A stretch of 22,909 nucleotides of DNA from Aliterella sp. RAGGC_92 (GTDB lineage: Bacteria; Cyanobacteriota; Cyanobacteriia; Cyanobacteriales; Chroococcidiopsidaceae), in contig JAPJOW010000045.1 of NCBI GenBank assembly GCA_030826005.1, forward strand, positions 1 to 22,909, written 5' to 3'. The notes under the pieces are model-generated. The model did not search any database and was not told the origin of the DNA. It saw nothing but the letters and a program-made list of their open reading frames with translations. Positions within the stretch are counted from its first letter, which is position 1, and each line of letters starts with the position of its first letter. This document shows positions 15,089 through 22,499 of this stretch, in pieces. Position numbers and translations under genes: made by a program.

Positions 15089-17248
15089 ATGAACGCAGTT
15101 GCTATTGTTCTAGTTGAAGTGTTGATTGTAATCGGACTTTCGCGGCTAGTGGGGCTAGGATGTCGAGCAATTAAGCAGCCGCTAGTAATTGGCGAAATTA
15201 TTGCTGGGATTATGCTAGGACCATCTTTATTAGGCTTAGTTGCGCCGAGTTTAGCTACAACTTTATTTCCCGCCGAAACGATTCCTTATTTATTTGTCCT
15301 ATCTCAAATTGGACTAATATTTTTTATGTTTCTCATCGGGTTAGAGCTAAATCCCAAATATCTAAGCGGTCAGTTAGAAATTGCAATTTTAGTATCTCAC
15401 GTCAGTATTTTAGCCCCATTTTCCCTGGGAACTCTACTAGCAGTATTGCTGTATCCGCAGCTTTCTAATGGGGATGTGTCCTTTACCGCCTTTGCCTTAT
15501 TTTTGGGAGCGGCGATGTCAATTACTGCTTTTCCGGTACTAGCAAGAATTATTACCGAAAATAACTTACAAGGTACGCGATTGGGGACTTTAGCACTTAC
15601 TTGTGCGGCGGTAGATGATGTTACAGCTTGGTGCGTACTTGCTTTAGCGATCGCTGTCGCGCGGACAGGTACAATTACAGGTGCGATCCCAACAATTATT
15701 TATTCGTTAATCTATATCGGCTTGATGGTAACGGCAGGACGTTGGTTTTTAAAGCGTGTTGCTAGATATTATCAGCGAGTAGGCAAGCTCAATCAGTTAC
15801 TTTTAGCAGGAATATATGCCGGAGTAGTTGCTAGTGCTTTAATTACGGACATAATTGGCATTCACTTTATTTTTGGAGCATTTTTACTCGGCGCAATCAT
15901 GCCCAAAGATGAAGGTTTGGTAAGAGAAATAGCAGAAAAAACTGAAGACTTTGTATTAATTTTTCTATTACCAATCTTTTTTGCCTATAGCGGTTTGCGG
16001 ACGCAAGTAGGATTGCTCAACCGTCCCGAATTATGGTTGCTTTGCGCCGCCGTAGTTGCGGTAGCTATTAGTGGAAAGTATTTTGGTACTTATATATCGG
16101 CGCGAGTCAGTGGAATTGACAATCGCGAAGCTTCCGCCCTCGGTTGGTTGATGAATACACGCGGATTGACGGAGCTTATCGTCCTAAATATTGGTTTAAG
16201 TTTGGGGGTAATCTCGCCGCTTTTATTTACAATGCTGGTAATTATGGCGCTAGTTACTACATTTATGACTTCGCCCTTATTAGAGTGGACTTATCCCAAA
16301 CGACTAATTAAATTAGATACCATCGAGCCAAAAACCGAAGTAGTTGCCGAAGTTAGTTATCGAGTTTTAGTTCCTGTAGCTAACGTCAATACCCAAAAAG
16401 GACTGATACAATTAGCCACAGCGATCGCCCTCAACAATTCCCAAAGCGCTATAGTTCATCCCCTAAGCCTAGTTGAATTAGAAGAAGATTACGCTTTTCA
16501 AAGTATGCCCGCCGAAGCCGACCGGTTGATGGATAAACGCCGCCAACAGTTAGAGCAATTAGTTGAAACTCTCCAACCCCCAAGCATTAGAACGTTCGTA
16601 CAACCAATAGTTCGCGTTACCAACGATGTAGCACGAGCTACAGCACAAATTACCAGTCAAAATAAAATCGACTTAATGCTACTAGGTTGGCATCGTCCAG
16701 CTTTTAGTACCAACCGCTTAGGCGGGCGCGTGGGGCAAATTCTCAGCATGGCCCCCGTAGATGTAGGAGTTTATATCGAGCGCGGACAAGAAGCAATTGA
16801 AAAATTGTTAGTGGCTTATTCCGGTAATATTCACGACGATTTGGCGCTAGAACTTGCTTTAAGAATGCTCGTTAGTTCCGAAACTCGCACGTTATCAATT
16901 TTGCGCGTAGTGCAATCAGGGCAAACTAATAGCGAATTAAGCTATGAATTAAGTGCGGTGATGGGGAACTTAAATCGTCAAGTGCGCGATCGCATTGATA
17001 TCCAAATTCAACAAGCCGCCGAACCCATCCAAGTAGCCGTTGAAGCCTCCGCCTATGTCGATCTAACCATTGCCGGAACTAGCCGTGCTTGGGGCATTGA
17101 GCGGCAAACTTTGGGGCGCTATACCGACGAATTAGCAATTGAGTGTCGATCTTCATTGCTCATAACTCGTCGCTATAGCCAAGTAACATCTCATTTAGCT
17201 TCGGTAATTGCACCCAGCATCGACGATCCAGATAAATCAGGAGTTTAA
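15089..17248 (+). CDS. CPA2-family cation/proton antiporter with C-terminal universal-stress-like region
   Basis: 719 residues. Positions 1-400 contain about 12 hydrophobic helices with CPA2 landmarks: QPLVIGEIIAGIMLGPSLLG (30-49), IGLIFFMFLIGLELN, MSITAFPVLARI (143-154, typical of the KHA1/CHX-like branch), and the ion-binding Asp-Asp pair 176-177 in AAVDDVTAW. The remaining 300 or so residues are soluble and begin with YRVLVPVANVNTQKGLIQLA, like a universal-stress-protein nucleotide-binding fold, probably in two copies (from about 417 and from about 565). Role: exchange of Na+ or K+ for protons at the plasma or thylakoid membrane; the transported ion cannot be read from sequence. GGGGA lies upstream of the ATG. 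The next gene starts two bases after the stop, so the two are almost certainly one operon. Confidence 0.92.
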   Translation: MNAVAIVLVEVLIVIGLSRLVGLGCRAIKQPLVIGEIIAGIMLGPSLLGLVAPSLATTLFPAETIPYLFVLSQIGLIFFMFLIGLELNPKYLSGQLEIAILVSHVSILAPFSLGTLLAVLLYPQLSNGDVSFTAFALFLGAAMSITAFPVLARIITENNLQGTRLGTLALTCAAVDDVTAWCVLALAIAVARTGTITGAIPTIIYSLIYIGLMVTAGRWFLKRVARYYQRVGKLNQLLLAGIYAGVVASALITDIIGIHFIFGAFLLGAIMPKDEGLVREIAEKTEDFVLIFLLPIFFAYSGLRTQVGLLNRPELWLLCAAVVAVAISGKYFGTYISARVSGIDNREASALGWLMNTRGLTELIVLNIGLSLGVISPLLFTMLVIMALVTTFMTSPLLEWTYPKRLIKLDTIEPKTEVVAEVSYRVLVPVANVNTQKGLIQLATAIALNNSQSAIVHPLSLVELEEDYAFQSMPAEADRLMDKRRQQLEQLVETLQPPSIRTFVQPIVRVTNDVARATAQITSQNKIDLMLLGWHRPAFSTNRLGGRVGQILSMAPVDVGVYIERGQEAIEKLLVAYSGNIHDDLALELALRMLVSSETRTLSILRVVQSGQTNSELSYELSAVMGNLNRQVRDRIDIQIQQAAEPIQVAVEASAYVDLTIAGTSRAWGIERQTLGRYTDELAIECRSSLLITRRYSQVTSHLASVIAPSIDDPDKSGV
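17239..17243 (+). promoter_or_regulatory. Ribosome binding site that fixes a GTG start
   Basis: AGGAG inside the last codons of the antiporter gene, seven bases before the GTG at 17251. It supports GTG as the true start and translational coupling to the antiporter. Confidence 0.7.
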
Positions 17249-17250
17249 TT

Positions 17251-17766
17251 GTGAGCAGCCATTTTAATGTTAAATCTTTGAGTTTTTATGCGATCGCCAT
17301 TGGTTCGGTGTTGCTACTATTCAATGTCGTTACAGCTTACGGAGAGAAAAATCTCAAAGCCCCTCAAACGATTGGCGGACGTTATCGTCTCACTTTTAGT
17401 CAACCTTTACCTGGTTGTTCGCAAGTAGCGCCTTTAATGCTCCAACTCGATCAGTCGGGTACTTATATAAATGCTGCCCTTTTAAAACCAGTAGCACAGG
17501 CAGGGCAAAGTTCAATGTCTGCCGAAGAAAAGCTAAGGCTGACGGGTTTATTTAACAATCAACAGATAAATCTCAATGGTGAGGTTGCTAATTCTGTTTT
17601 GTGCGGATTTTCTCAAGAATCGGGAGACAAGGCGATCGCAATTAATAGTCGTATTGACGGCGAAAATTTAACGGGAGAGATTGCCGTAAATGGGGAATCG
17701 GCAAAAACCCCTTTTACTGCCAAAAAAGCAGCATTACCCAAGGCAGCAAAATCTTCGACTCACTAG
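17251..17766 (+). CDS. Membrane-anchored or exported protein coupled to the antiporter, function unknown
   Basis: 171 residues, GTG start with a well-placed AGGAG. One hydrophobic segment (about 10-30, FYAIAIGSVLLLFNVVTAYG) is a signal peptide or anchor; the rest should be periplasmic or lumenal. The mature part has GGRYRLTFSQPLPGC, a Cys pair (about 56 and 118) that could form a disulfide, and a beta-rich, Asn/Gly-rich middle, ending in a Lys/Ala tail. I do not recognise the family. The two-base gap after the antiporter suggests a matched function, perhaps an accessory subunit, but that is inference from position. Its stop shares the palindrome CTAG (17763-17766) with the stop of the convergent DUF3172 gene. 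Confidence 0.8.
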   Translation: MSSHFNVKSLSFYAIAIGSVLLLFNVVTAYGEKNLKAPQTIGGRYRLTFSQPLPGCSQVAPLMLQLDQSGTYINAALLKPVAQAGQSSMSAEEKLRLTGLFNNQQINLNGEVANSVLCGFSQESGDKAIAINSRIDGENLTGEIAVNGESAKTPFTAKKAALPKAAKSSTH

Positions 17767-18299
17767 AATTGTTCGGTATTCGTGGGCGCGTTTACTGCTC
17801 CTGGTTGATTGATAAAGAAATTCTGCGCGTCTTCACTTTGATAAATACAACTAATTGCGGGGGAGCTTCCCAAATCTCCCGTATAACCAAAAGTATTTAA
17901 CCTTTGCCGACAATCGCGCACTTGATCGCCCGTAACTAAGTTACGTTGCTCTAAAACTGCCCAGTTAGCTTGGCGCAGTACGCAGCCAGGACGCATAGTT
18001 GGTTGAGACACATAAACTTTAAAGGGGCGCAAAGTCACAAATAACCGCGCATCCATTACCATCGCACTAGCACCATAATTTATACAAATATCAGGGTTAG
18101 GCGCTTTTTGGTCGATCTGGATACTAGAGCTAACATTATTAGGTGTTGCGCCAGTATCAGAGGTGATAACTGTACCAATGCCGATTCCCAAAATTAATAC
18201 TGCTGCCAAAATTGCAATGGTAGTGTAATTAAAGTTTGCAGGTAGAAATGCGAAAGGTTTTTTGTCTGTCACCGTAGACCTACCAGATTTACGTCTCAT
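17763..18299 (-). CDS. DUF3172-family membrane-anchored protein
   Basis: 178 residues with a basic N-terminus (MRRKSGRS), one transmembrane helix at about 28-47, and an extracytoplasmic domain. CINYGASAMVMDARLFVTL, PFKVYVSQPTMRPGCVLR, NWAVLEQRNLV and FGYTGDLGSSPAISCIYQ are the features by which I assign DUF3172, a family I know mainly from cyanobacteria. Four cysteines in the outer domain (about 71, 105, 129 and 151) may form disulfides. The function is unknown. Its 3' end meets the antiporter operon tail to tail. DUF2254 lies upstream on the same strand with 119 bases between, and that gap contains a terminator pointing the other way. Confidence 0.82.
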   Translation of the reverse strand: MRRKSGRSTVTDKKPFAFLPANFNYTTIAILAAVLILGIGIGTVITSDTGATPNNVSSSIQIDQKAPNPDICINYGASAMVMDARLFVTLRPFKVYVSQPTMRPGCVLRQANWAVLEQRNLVTGDQVRDCRQRLNTFGYTGDLGSSPAISCIYQSEDAQNFFINQPGAVNAPTNTEQF

Positions 18300-18331
18300 T
18301 TTTACTTAATCAGTTTTACCTAGTTTTGTTT

Positions 18332-18359
18332 GGAGGGTTCTCAATAACTCTCCTTTTTT
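18332..18359 (+). terminator. Intrinsic terminator, oriented rightward
   Basis: GGAGGGTT (18332-18339), loop CTCAAT, AACTCTCC (18346-18353): an 8-base stem with one G-U wobble, followed by six Ts (18354-18359). The geometry is canonical for plus-strand transcription. The nearest plus-strand gene upstream ends at 17766, with the whole DUF3172 gene antisense in between. It also sits in the 5' leader region of the DUF3172 gene. Confidence 0.65.
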
Positions 18360-18418
18360 AGTATGACTTTATTATTGCCTGATGTAGGGATAGCAAGGCG
18401 CAAAAGTAAAGATAGCGG

Positions 18419-19756
18419 TCAAATTTGATGGCTCAATGCCGTCAAAACTGCCTGATATTGCTTTTCAATATCTTGTTTATCCAGTTCCTCAGAAACTGCC
18501 TTTTGACTATCGCGCCTAATCATTTCTGCATGGCGGCGCAGTGCTTCACGATCTTGTTGATTTTGAGTATAACGGGCAATAGTGGCGATCGCTTCTAGTA
18601 ACCGAATAGTTACAGCCACATCAGAATTACTATACTGGCGGATCTGATTAAAGGCAGCATCAGTTAGCCCTGCAAAGGTCACGCTTTGGGCAATGACGCG
18701 CAAGTTATCTTTGTCGTCGTAGCGGTAGGGAGAGGGAAAATCTCGCCTTGCAAGGTTCGACAGTCCCGCACTCAACCTGTCAATACACCGAATTGCCGTA
18801 AATGGATCGTTGATTCCAGGGGAAATAGCCCGCAAAGCAACTTCAACTAATTGATGGATGGGAAACTCTACATCCTGTTGTTCGGTGCGTTCTTGACCCA
18901 AAATAAAGGCATCTCGCAGCTTTTTGGTAAGTTTGCGATCTAATCGTCTGCCAGGATAAACCGTAACTAACTCGCTACCCTGGACGACAAACTTGCCTGG
19001 GCGAAATTCTAGGCGCACTAGCAAATCGTGTTTTGAGGCAATCTGCATTAACTTATCATCATCAATTGCTTGCAAATAACCACTTTTTACTGCTTTAACT
19101 GGGTGGGCATCTGCGGCAAAATCTCCTGGGATTTCTACCTTTTGTTGCTCAGATTGAGCCAAGCTTTTGCCGATTTTTGCCGGAAATAATCTATCCGTAG
19201 CTTGGTCGAGATCGGCACTAACGTCACTAATCACGTGGGAGGCTTGAATGATGGTAGAGGCGTGATGGATAAAGTAAATTAGCAAACTAATACTCACAAA
19301 CGCCAACGCTAAGGCTACTGTCACCGATAGTTGCGGGATAAAAGAGTTGTAATCGTCTCCATCTCCTCGCACTGTCCGCAGCACAAGCAAGCAGTAGATA
19401 AACGTGCCAATAAATGTCCCCAAAACAACTTGATTGCCAATGTCCTGCATGAAGTTACGCAGCAAGCGGGGACCAAAATTAGAAGCGGCAAGTTGCAGCG
19501 CCACAATTGTAATTGAGAACACAGTACCCGCAACGGTAATCATCGAACCCGCAATGGCAGAAAGCATAGCCCGCGCACCGTCTGTACTGCCAGTATAAAT
19601 CCAGCCCCAGTTTTCTAACGCTCCATAATAGCCTTGGCGATCGAGGGTTAACATCGTAATAGCCAAAGCGATCGCCATTACTACAATCACTGCGGGTACA
19701 AAAAAGTAGCTCGATTGTAGGGAGTCCCAAAATTTAGCAAGTCTGACGTTTTTCAT
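18419..19756 (-). CDS. DUF2254-family membrane protein
   Basis: 445 residues with about four transmembrane helices in the first 180 residues (around 17-37, 60-87, 107-127 and 142-164) and a soluble C-terminal two thirds. Landmarks of DUF2254 are the stretch SAIAGSMITVAGTVFSITIV, ASNFGPRLLRNFMQD, FIHHASTIIQ, and in the soluble part GYLQAIDDDKL and AISPGINDPFTAIRCIDRL. The function is unknown; the topology suggests a membrane sensor or transporter-associated protein. Its ATG overlaps the stop of the preceding MscS gene by ATGA (19753-19756), so the two are translationally coupled, which points to a shared role in membrane tension or ion balance. Confidence 0.88.
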   Translation of the reverse strand: MKNVRLAKFWDSLQSSYFFVPAVIVVMAIALAITMLTLDRQGYYGALENWGWIYTGSTDGARAMLSAIAGSMITVAGTVFSITIVALQLAASNFGPRLLRNFMQDIGNQVVLGTFIGTFIYCLLVLRTVRGDGDDYNSFIPQLSVTVALALAFVSISLLIYFIHHASTIIQASHVISDVSADLDQATDRLFPAKIGKSLAQSEQQKVEIPGDFAADAHPVKAVKSGYLQAIDDDKLMQIASKHDLLVRLEFRPGKFVVQGSELVTVYPGRRLDRKLTKKLRDAFILGQERTEQQDVEFPIHQLVEVALRAISPGINDPFTAIRCIDRLSAGLSNLARRDFPSPYRYDDKDNLRVIAQSVTFAGLTDAAFNQIRQYSNSDVAVTIRLLEAIATIARYTQNQQDREALRRHAEMIRRDSQKAVSEELDKQDIEKQYQAVLTALSHQI

Positions 19757-20772
19757 TTGCCATCGCCTGCGGTGCGCTTCTCATCGCTGCCATTACCGTT
19801 TTTTGCGGCGCGGATCTCAGCTAGATGCTGGAGAGAAGCGCTAATACTGCGTGGTTTTGGCACTTTTTTGTTGCCTGCGGGCCATCCTTCACGTTGACGG
19901 GCGCGATCGCCATCGGTTTCTTCTGTTTGGTCGTGAAAGAGAATTTGTTGGGTCGGATAAGGCAGATCGATACCATTTTCTAAAAGCTTTTGCTTGATGG
20001 CAGAAATTACTTTGTCCCGCGAAGTAAGATCGTCTATCCTTCTAGGTGGTTTAATCCACCAACGAGCGCGGATATTGACGCTACTTTCAGCTAGTTCTAA
20101 TAAAAGAACATCGGGAGCGGGATCTTTTAAAACCTCATCCACGCCATAAATTGTTTCTAGCATTAACTGCTTTGCTTCTTCTACATCGTCACTGTAACCG
20201 ATGCCAAAATCGTATTCCATCCGCCGACTATCATAAGCAGTATTAACAGTTACCGAATTTGTAAATAGTTCGGAATTGGGAATAACAATCCGGCGACCAT
20301 CATAAGTTTTGATTGTTGTTGCCCGCGTTTGAATATTTTCTACCGTTCCTTCAAAGTTTTTGAACACAATTTGATCGTCAATTTGGAACGGTTCAGTTAA
20401 TAGAATTAGAATGCCTGATAGAAAGTTTTGCAAAATATCGCGAAAAGCAAAGCCAATTGCTACTCCACTAATTCCTAGTAGCTGGACTAAATCTCCCGCT
20501 CTAAATGTTGGAACTACAATTGATAAAGCGACAAACAAACCAATCAAAATCACTGTCCCTTGAGCCAGCCTTCCTAACACCATACCTAGATTTCGTGCCT
20601 GTCGATGCCTGCGAGTAATGCGTTTTACTATTAATTTCAGCCACCGAGCAGCAAAGAAAAATATTATAAAAACAATCAGTGCCAATAAGATATTTGGCAG
20701 CATGATAATCAAACTTTCAATCAATCCGCCAATCTTGTCCCATGCTGCTGTTATTGCTTCTTGTATATTCAT
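19753..20772 (-). CDS. MscS-family mechanosensitive ion channel
   Basis: 339 residues, slightly longer than E. coli MscS (286). Two helices at about 24-48 and 68-88 precede the pore helix region LLGISGVAIGFAFRDILQNF (98-117), then the beta domain with GTVENIQTRATTIKTYDGR and VIPNSELFTNS, the most conserved MscS stretch. The channel opens under membrane tension to release solutes on osmotic downshock; some family members are regulated instead by ligands. The last 55 or so residues are polar and low-complexity (Lys, Arg, Gly, Asp) and beyond the normal fold. The start ATG has AGGA nine bases upstream. It ends in the ATGA overlap with DUF2254. A palindrome at 20864-20880 lies upstream. Confidence 0.95.
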   Translation of the reverse strand: MNIQEAITAAWDKIGGLIESLIIMLPNILLALIVFIIFFFAARWLKLIVKRITRRHRQARNLGMVLGRLAQGTVILIGLFVALSIVVPTFRAGDLVQLLGISGVAIGFAFRDILQNFLSGILILLTEPFQIDDQIVFKNFEGTVENIQTRATTIKTYDGRRIVIPNSELFTNSVTVNTAYDSRRMEYDFGIGYSDDVEEAKQLMLETIYGVDEVLKDPAPDVLLLELAESSVNIRARWWIKPPRRIDDLTSRDKVISAIKQKLLENGIDLPYPTQQILFHDQTEETDGDRARQREGWPAGNKKVPKPRSISASLQHLAEIRAAKNGNGSDEKRTAGDGK

Positions 20773-20863
20773 AGCTTCCGATCCTAGTAACTATAATTTA
20801 GCTGTTTAACCTTAGAGCTTTAACTGGTGACTTCTACATTTATATAAGTCTACTGTTACAGTT

Positions 20864-20880
20864 ATAAGAATTATTCTTAT
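20864..20880. promoter_or_regulatory. Palindrome upstream of the MscS/DUF2254 pair
   Basis: ATAAGAATTATTCTTAT: perfect 7-base arms around TTA, about 92 bases before the MscS start. It lacks a T-tract for the minus strand, so it is not a terminator for the upstream channel gene. Aligned with the 19-base Fur-box consensus, the window at 20863-20881 matches at about 13 positions, which is suggestive only. Confidence 0.35.
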
Positions 20881-21053
20881 CAAAAAATATTAGTTAGTAT
20901 AACAATCGATTGCCAGGTTAAAATCTACCTACAGTTATGAGAGCATTACTTTTAAGTAGCAAAAAATATAATTTTGAATATTTGGGAAACAACAAGCTAC
21001 AAATAAATGAAGTTGAGATCGAACAACGTTTTTACTTAGATGAAGGCAGCAGA

Positions 21054-22007
21054 CTAATGCTGAGAATTTTCTTTGATATTATCAATTTGCAGGGGAGGCA
21101 AGCCGACAATATTGTAAGTCGTCGTGGCAATATTAATTCCTGCTGCGTCGAAAGCTTGGAGCAAGTCGCGGCTAACAGTATCTTTAAGATCGCGAATCCC
21201 ATGTTCTCTAACGACAAAGCGGACAGTTAATTCTAGCCAGTTATTTGTAATCCGATAGTAGACCTTTGGGGTTAAATCGGTGGCATGGAGAAAATAGCGA
21301 TCGCGCATCACCCGCAAGGATTCTTGACTCATCTGATTGATGTTTTCCGTATGACGAGCAGCGCAATCTAACAAAATTTGTTCGGCAACTTCGCGGTTGG
21401 CGCTGTAAGCAATGGGAATGCTAATTTCTTCCCAAAGGTAAGGAAAATCCTGAGTGTAATTGTAAACTGGCTGCTCAAAAATCCTGTCATTGGTAACAGT
21501 GACAATTCTGCCAGTAAATTGACGGCTTTTGACCCAACTTGAGGAAGTCGGATCTTGCAGCGAAACAGGCTGCCCCATTTCCATAATTTTGGTATGGATA
21601 AAACCTAGCGCAATTACGTCTCCGCGCACGCCACCCATAGTAATGCGATCGCCAACGCTAAAAATATTACTCCGCAAAATTACAAAGTAACCTGCGATCG
21701 CCGCGATCACTTTTTGCAGAGCAAAAGCTACCCCTGCTGTAACTAAACCGATGGCAGTGGCAAGTCGATTGGGATTATCAAACCAAATTTCTAGCAGCCC
21801 CAAGATCAAAAGTACGGCGGTCAATAAATTTAACGCTTGTCCCGCCCAAAACCAAATTTGTCCGTTGTAGCGATCGCGGATTGATTCTCTGATAAAAGCA
21901 TTAGCTACACGACGCAACAGCCAAAGCACCAGCAAAAATGCGATCGTAAACAATACCTTTAATCCGATTTCGGTATTAAAGCTAATAAAATTAAAAATTC
22001 GCTCCAA
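21054..22007 (-). CDS. Second MscS-family mechanosensitive ion channel
   Basis: 317 residues with helices at about 14-30, 53-72 and 82-112, the last containing AIGLVTAGVAFALQKVIAAIAGYFVI, the MscS pore region. Then come FSVGDRITMGGVRGDVIALGFIHT (landmarks 116-139), GRIVTVTNDRIFEQPVYNYT, and a C-terminal mixed domain. The sequence is clearly divergent from the other MscS gene to its left, so this is not a recent duplication. The start is TTG, supported by GAGGAG seven bases upstream. It lies 281 bases upstream of the other channel gene on the same strand and may or may not share its transcript. It probably acts in osmotic relief; gating and selectivity cannot be inferred. Confidence 0.92.
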   Translation of the reverse strand: MERIFNFISFNTEIGLKVLFTIAFLLVLWLLRRVANAFIRESIRDRYNGQIWFWAGQALNLLTAVLLILGLLEIWFDNPNRLATAIGLVTAGVAFALQKVIAAIAGYFVILRSNIFSVGDRITMGGVRGDVIALGFIHTKIMEMGQPVSLQDPTSSSWVKSRQFTGRIVTVTNDRIFEQPVYNYTQDFPYLWEEISIPIAYSANREVAEQILLDCAARHTENINQMSQESLRVMRDRYFLHATDLTPKVYYRITNNWLELTVRFVVREHGIRDLKDTVSRDLLQAFDAAGINIATTTYNIVGLPPLQIDNIKENSQH

Positions 22008-22014
22008 GTTTTGA

Positions 22015-22020
22015 CTCCTC
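22015..22020 (-). promoter_or_regulatory. Ribosome binding site that fixes a TTG start
   Basis: GAGGAG on the minus strand, seven bases before the TTG at 22005-22007. It is the strongest Shine-Dalgarno in the region, and no in-frame ATG lies nearby at the conserved N-terminus, so TTG is preferred. Confidence 0.65.
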
Positions 22021-22290
22021 TTTTAACCGCGATAAATAACGTACATTCCACTAATTTAGAGGGCGAGCGGCGCTAGTCCATCCCAAGTAATGTATATTCT
22101 TGTAGGGCGATCGGTGCGGTAAATTAAACATTCAACAGCAGTTTAATGCTCAACTTTTGTTTGGTACTTCTAAGACGTTGACATCAGTGAGCGGTGTTAC
22201 ATTAAAGCCTTTTTCTCATAAGCACGTTTGGATCGCTCGTGGGAGCGTGTCGTTAATTTCCTCTGTTGAGGCGGTGATTCCTGGTTGACG

Positions 22291-22395
22291 CTAAACGTAA
22301 ACAACACCCAGTAGCGTATTTTGCCCTTCAACTTCTGAGCGAGTAAAACCGATGTTAGCCTCTACCAATTTGGTAGTACCGCTTTTTCTAATTCG
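22291..22395 (-). pseudogene. Possible decayed PAS/PAC-domain fragment
   Basis: Reading leftward, 34 codons give RIRKSGTTKLVEANIGF followed by TRSEVEGQNTLLGVVYV and a stop (TAG). This resembles the end of a PAS/PAC domain (RRKDGT-x-x-x-VEA ... EGQ ... GVVxDITER), with the stop falling just where DITER would follow. Upstream codons are broken by stops. It may be the remains of a sensor kinase related to the intact GAF sensor nearby; chance similarity is possible at this length. Confidence 0.35.
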
Positions 22396-22499
22396 CTTTA
22401 TTTAGAGCAATGGTGAGATTATCTCCATAATTTGGGCATCCTAGCAAATAAAGATTCTATTTGCTCCCAGATATTAATAGCGGTGGATAAGGCTCAAGC

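Larger units (their letters stand above)
22008..22499. other. Gene-free interval between divergent genes (492 bases)
   Basis: It carries the leader of the second MscS gene, a possible remnant of a PAS/PAC sensor domain (22291-22395, minus), and small hairpins such as CGCTC-GTGG-GAGCG near 22234-22247. No intact reading frame or RNA gene is seen. The GAF-domain gene has no strong ribosome binding site in front of it. Confidence 0.45.

Noticed and set aside
20937..21230. Plus-strand open frame of 97 codons
   Set aside because: Most of it lies antisense to the 3' end of the second MscS gene, it has no ribosome binding site, and the residues resemble no family. The conserved MscS frame explains the sequence.
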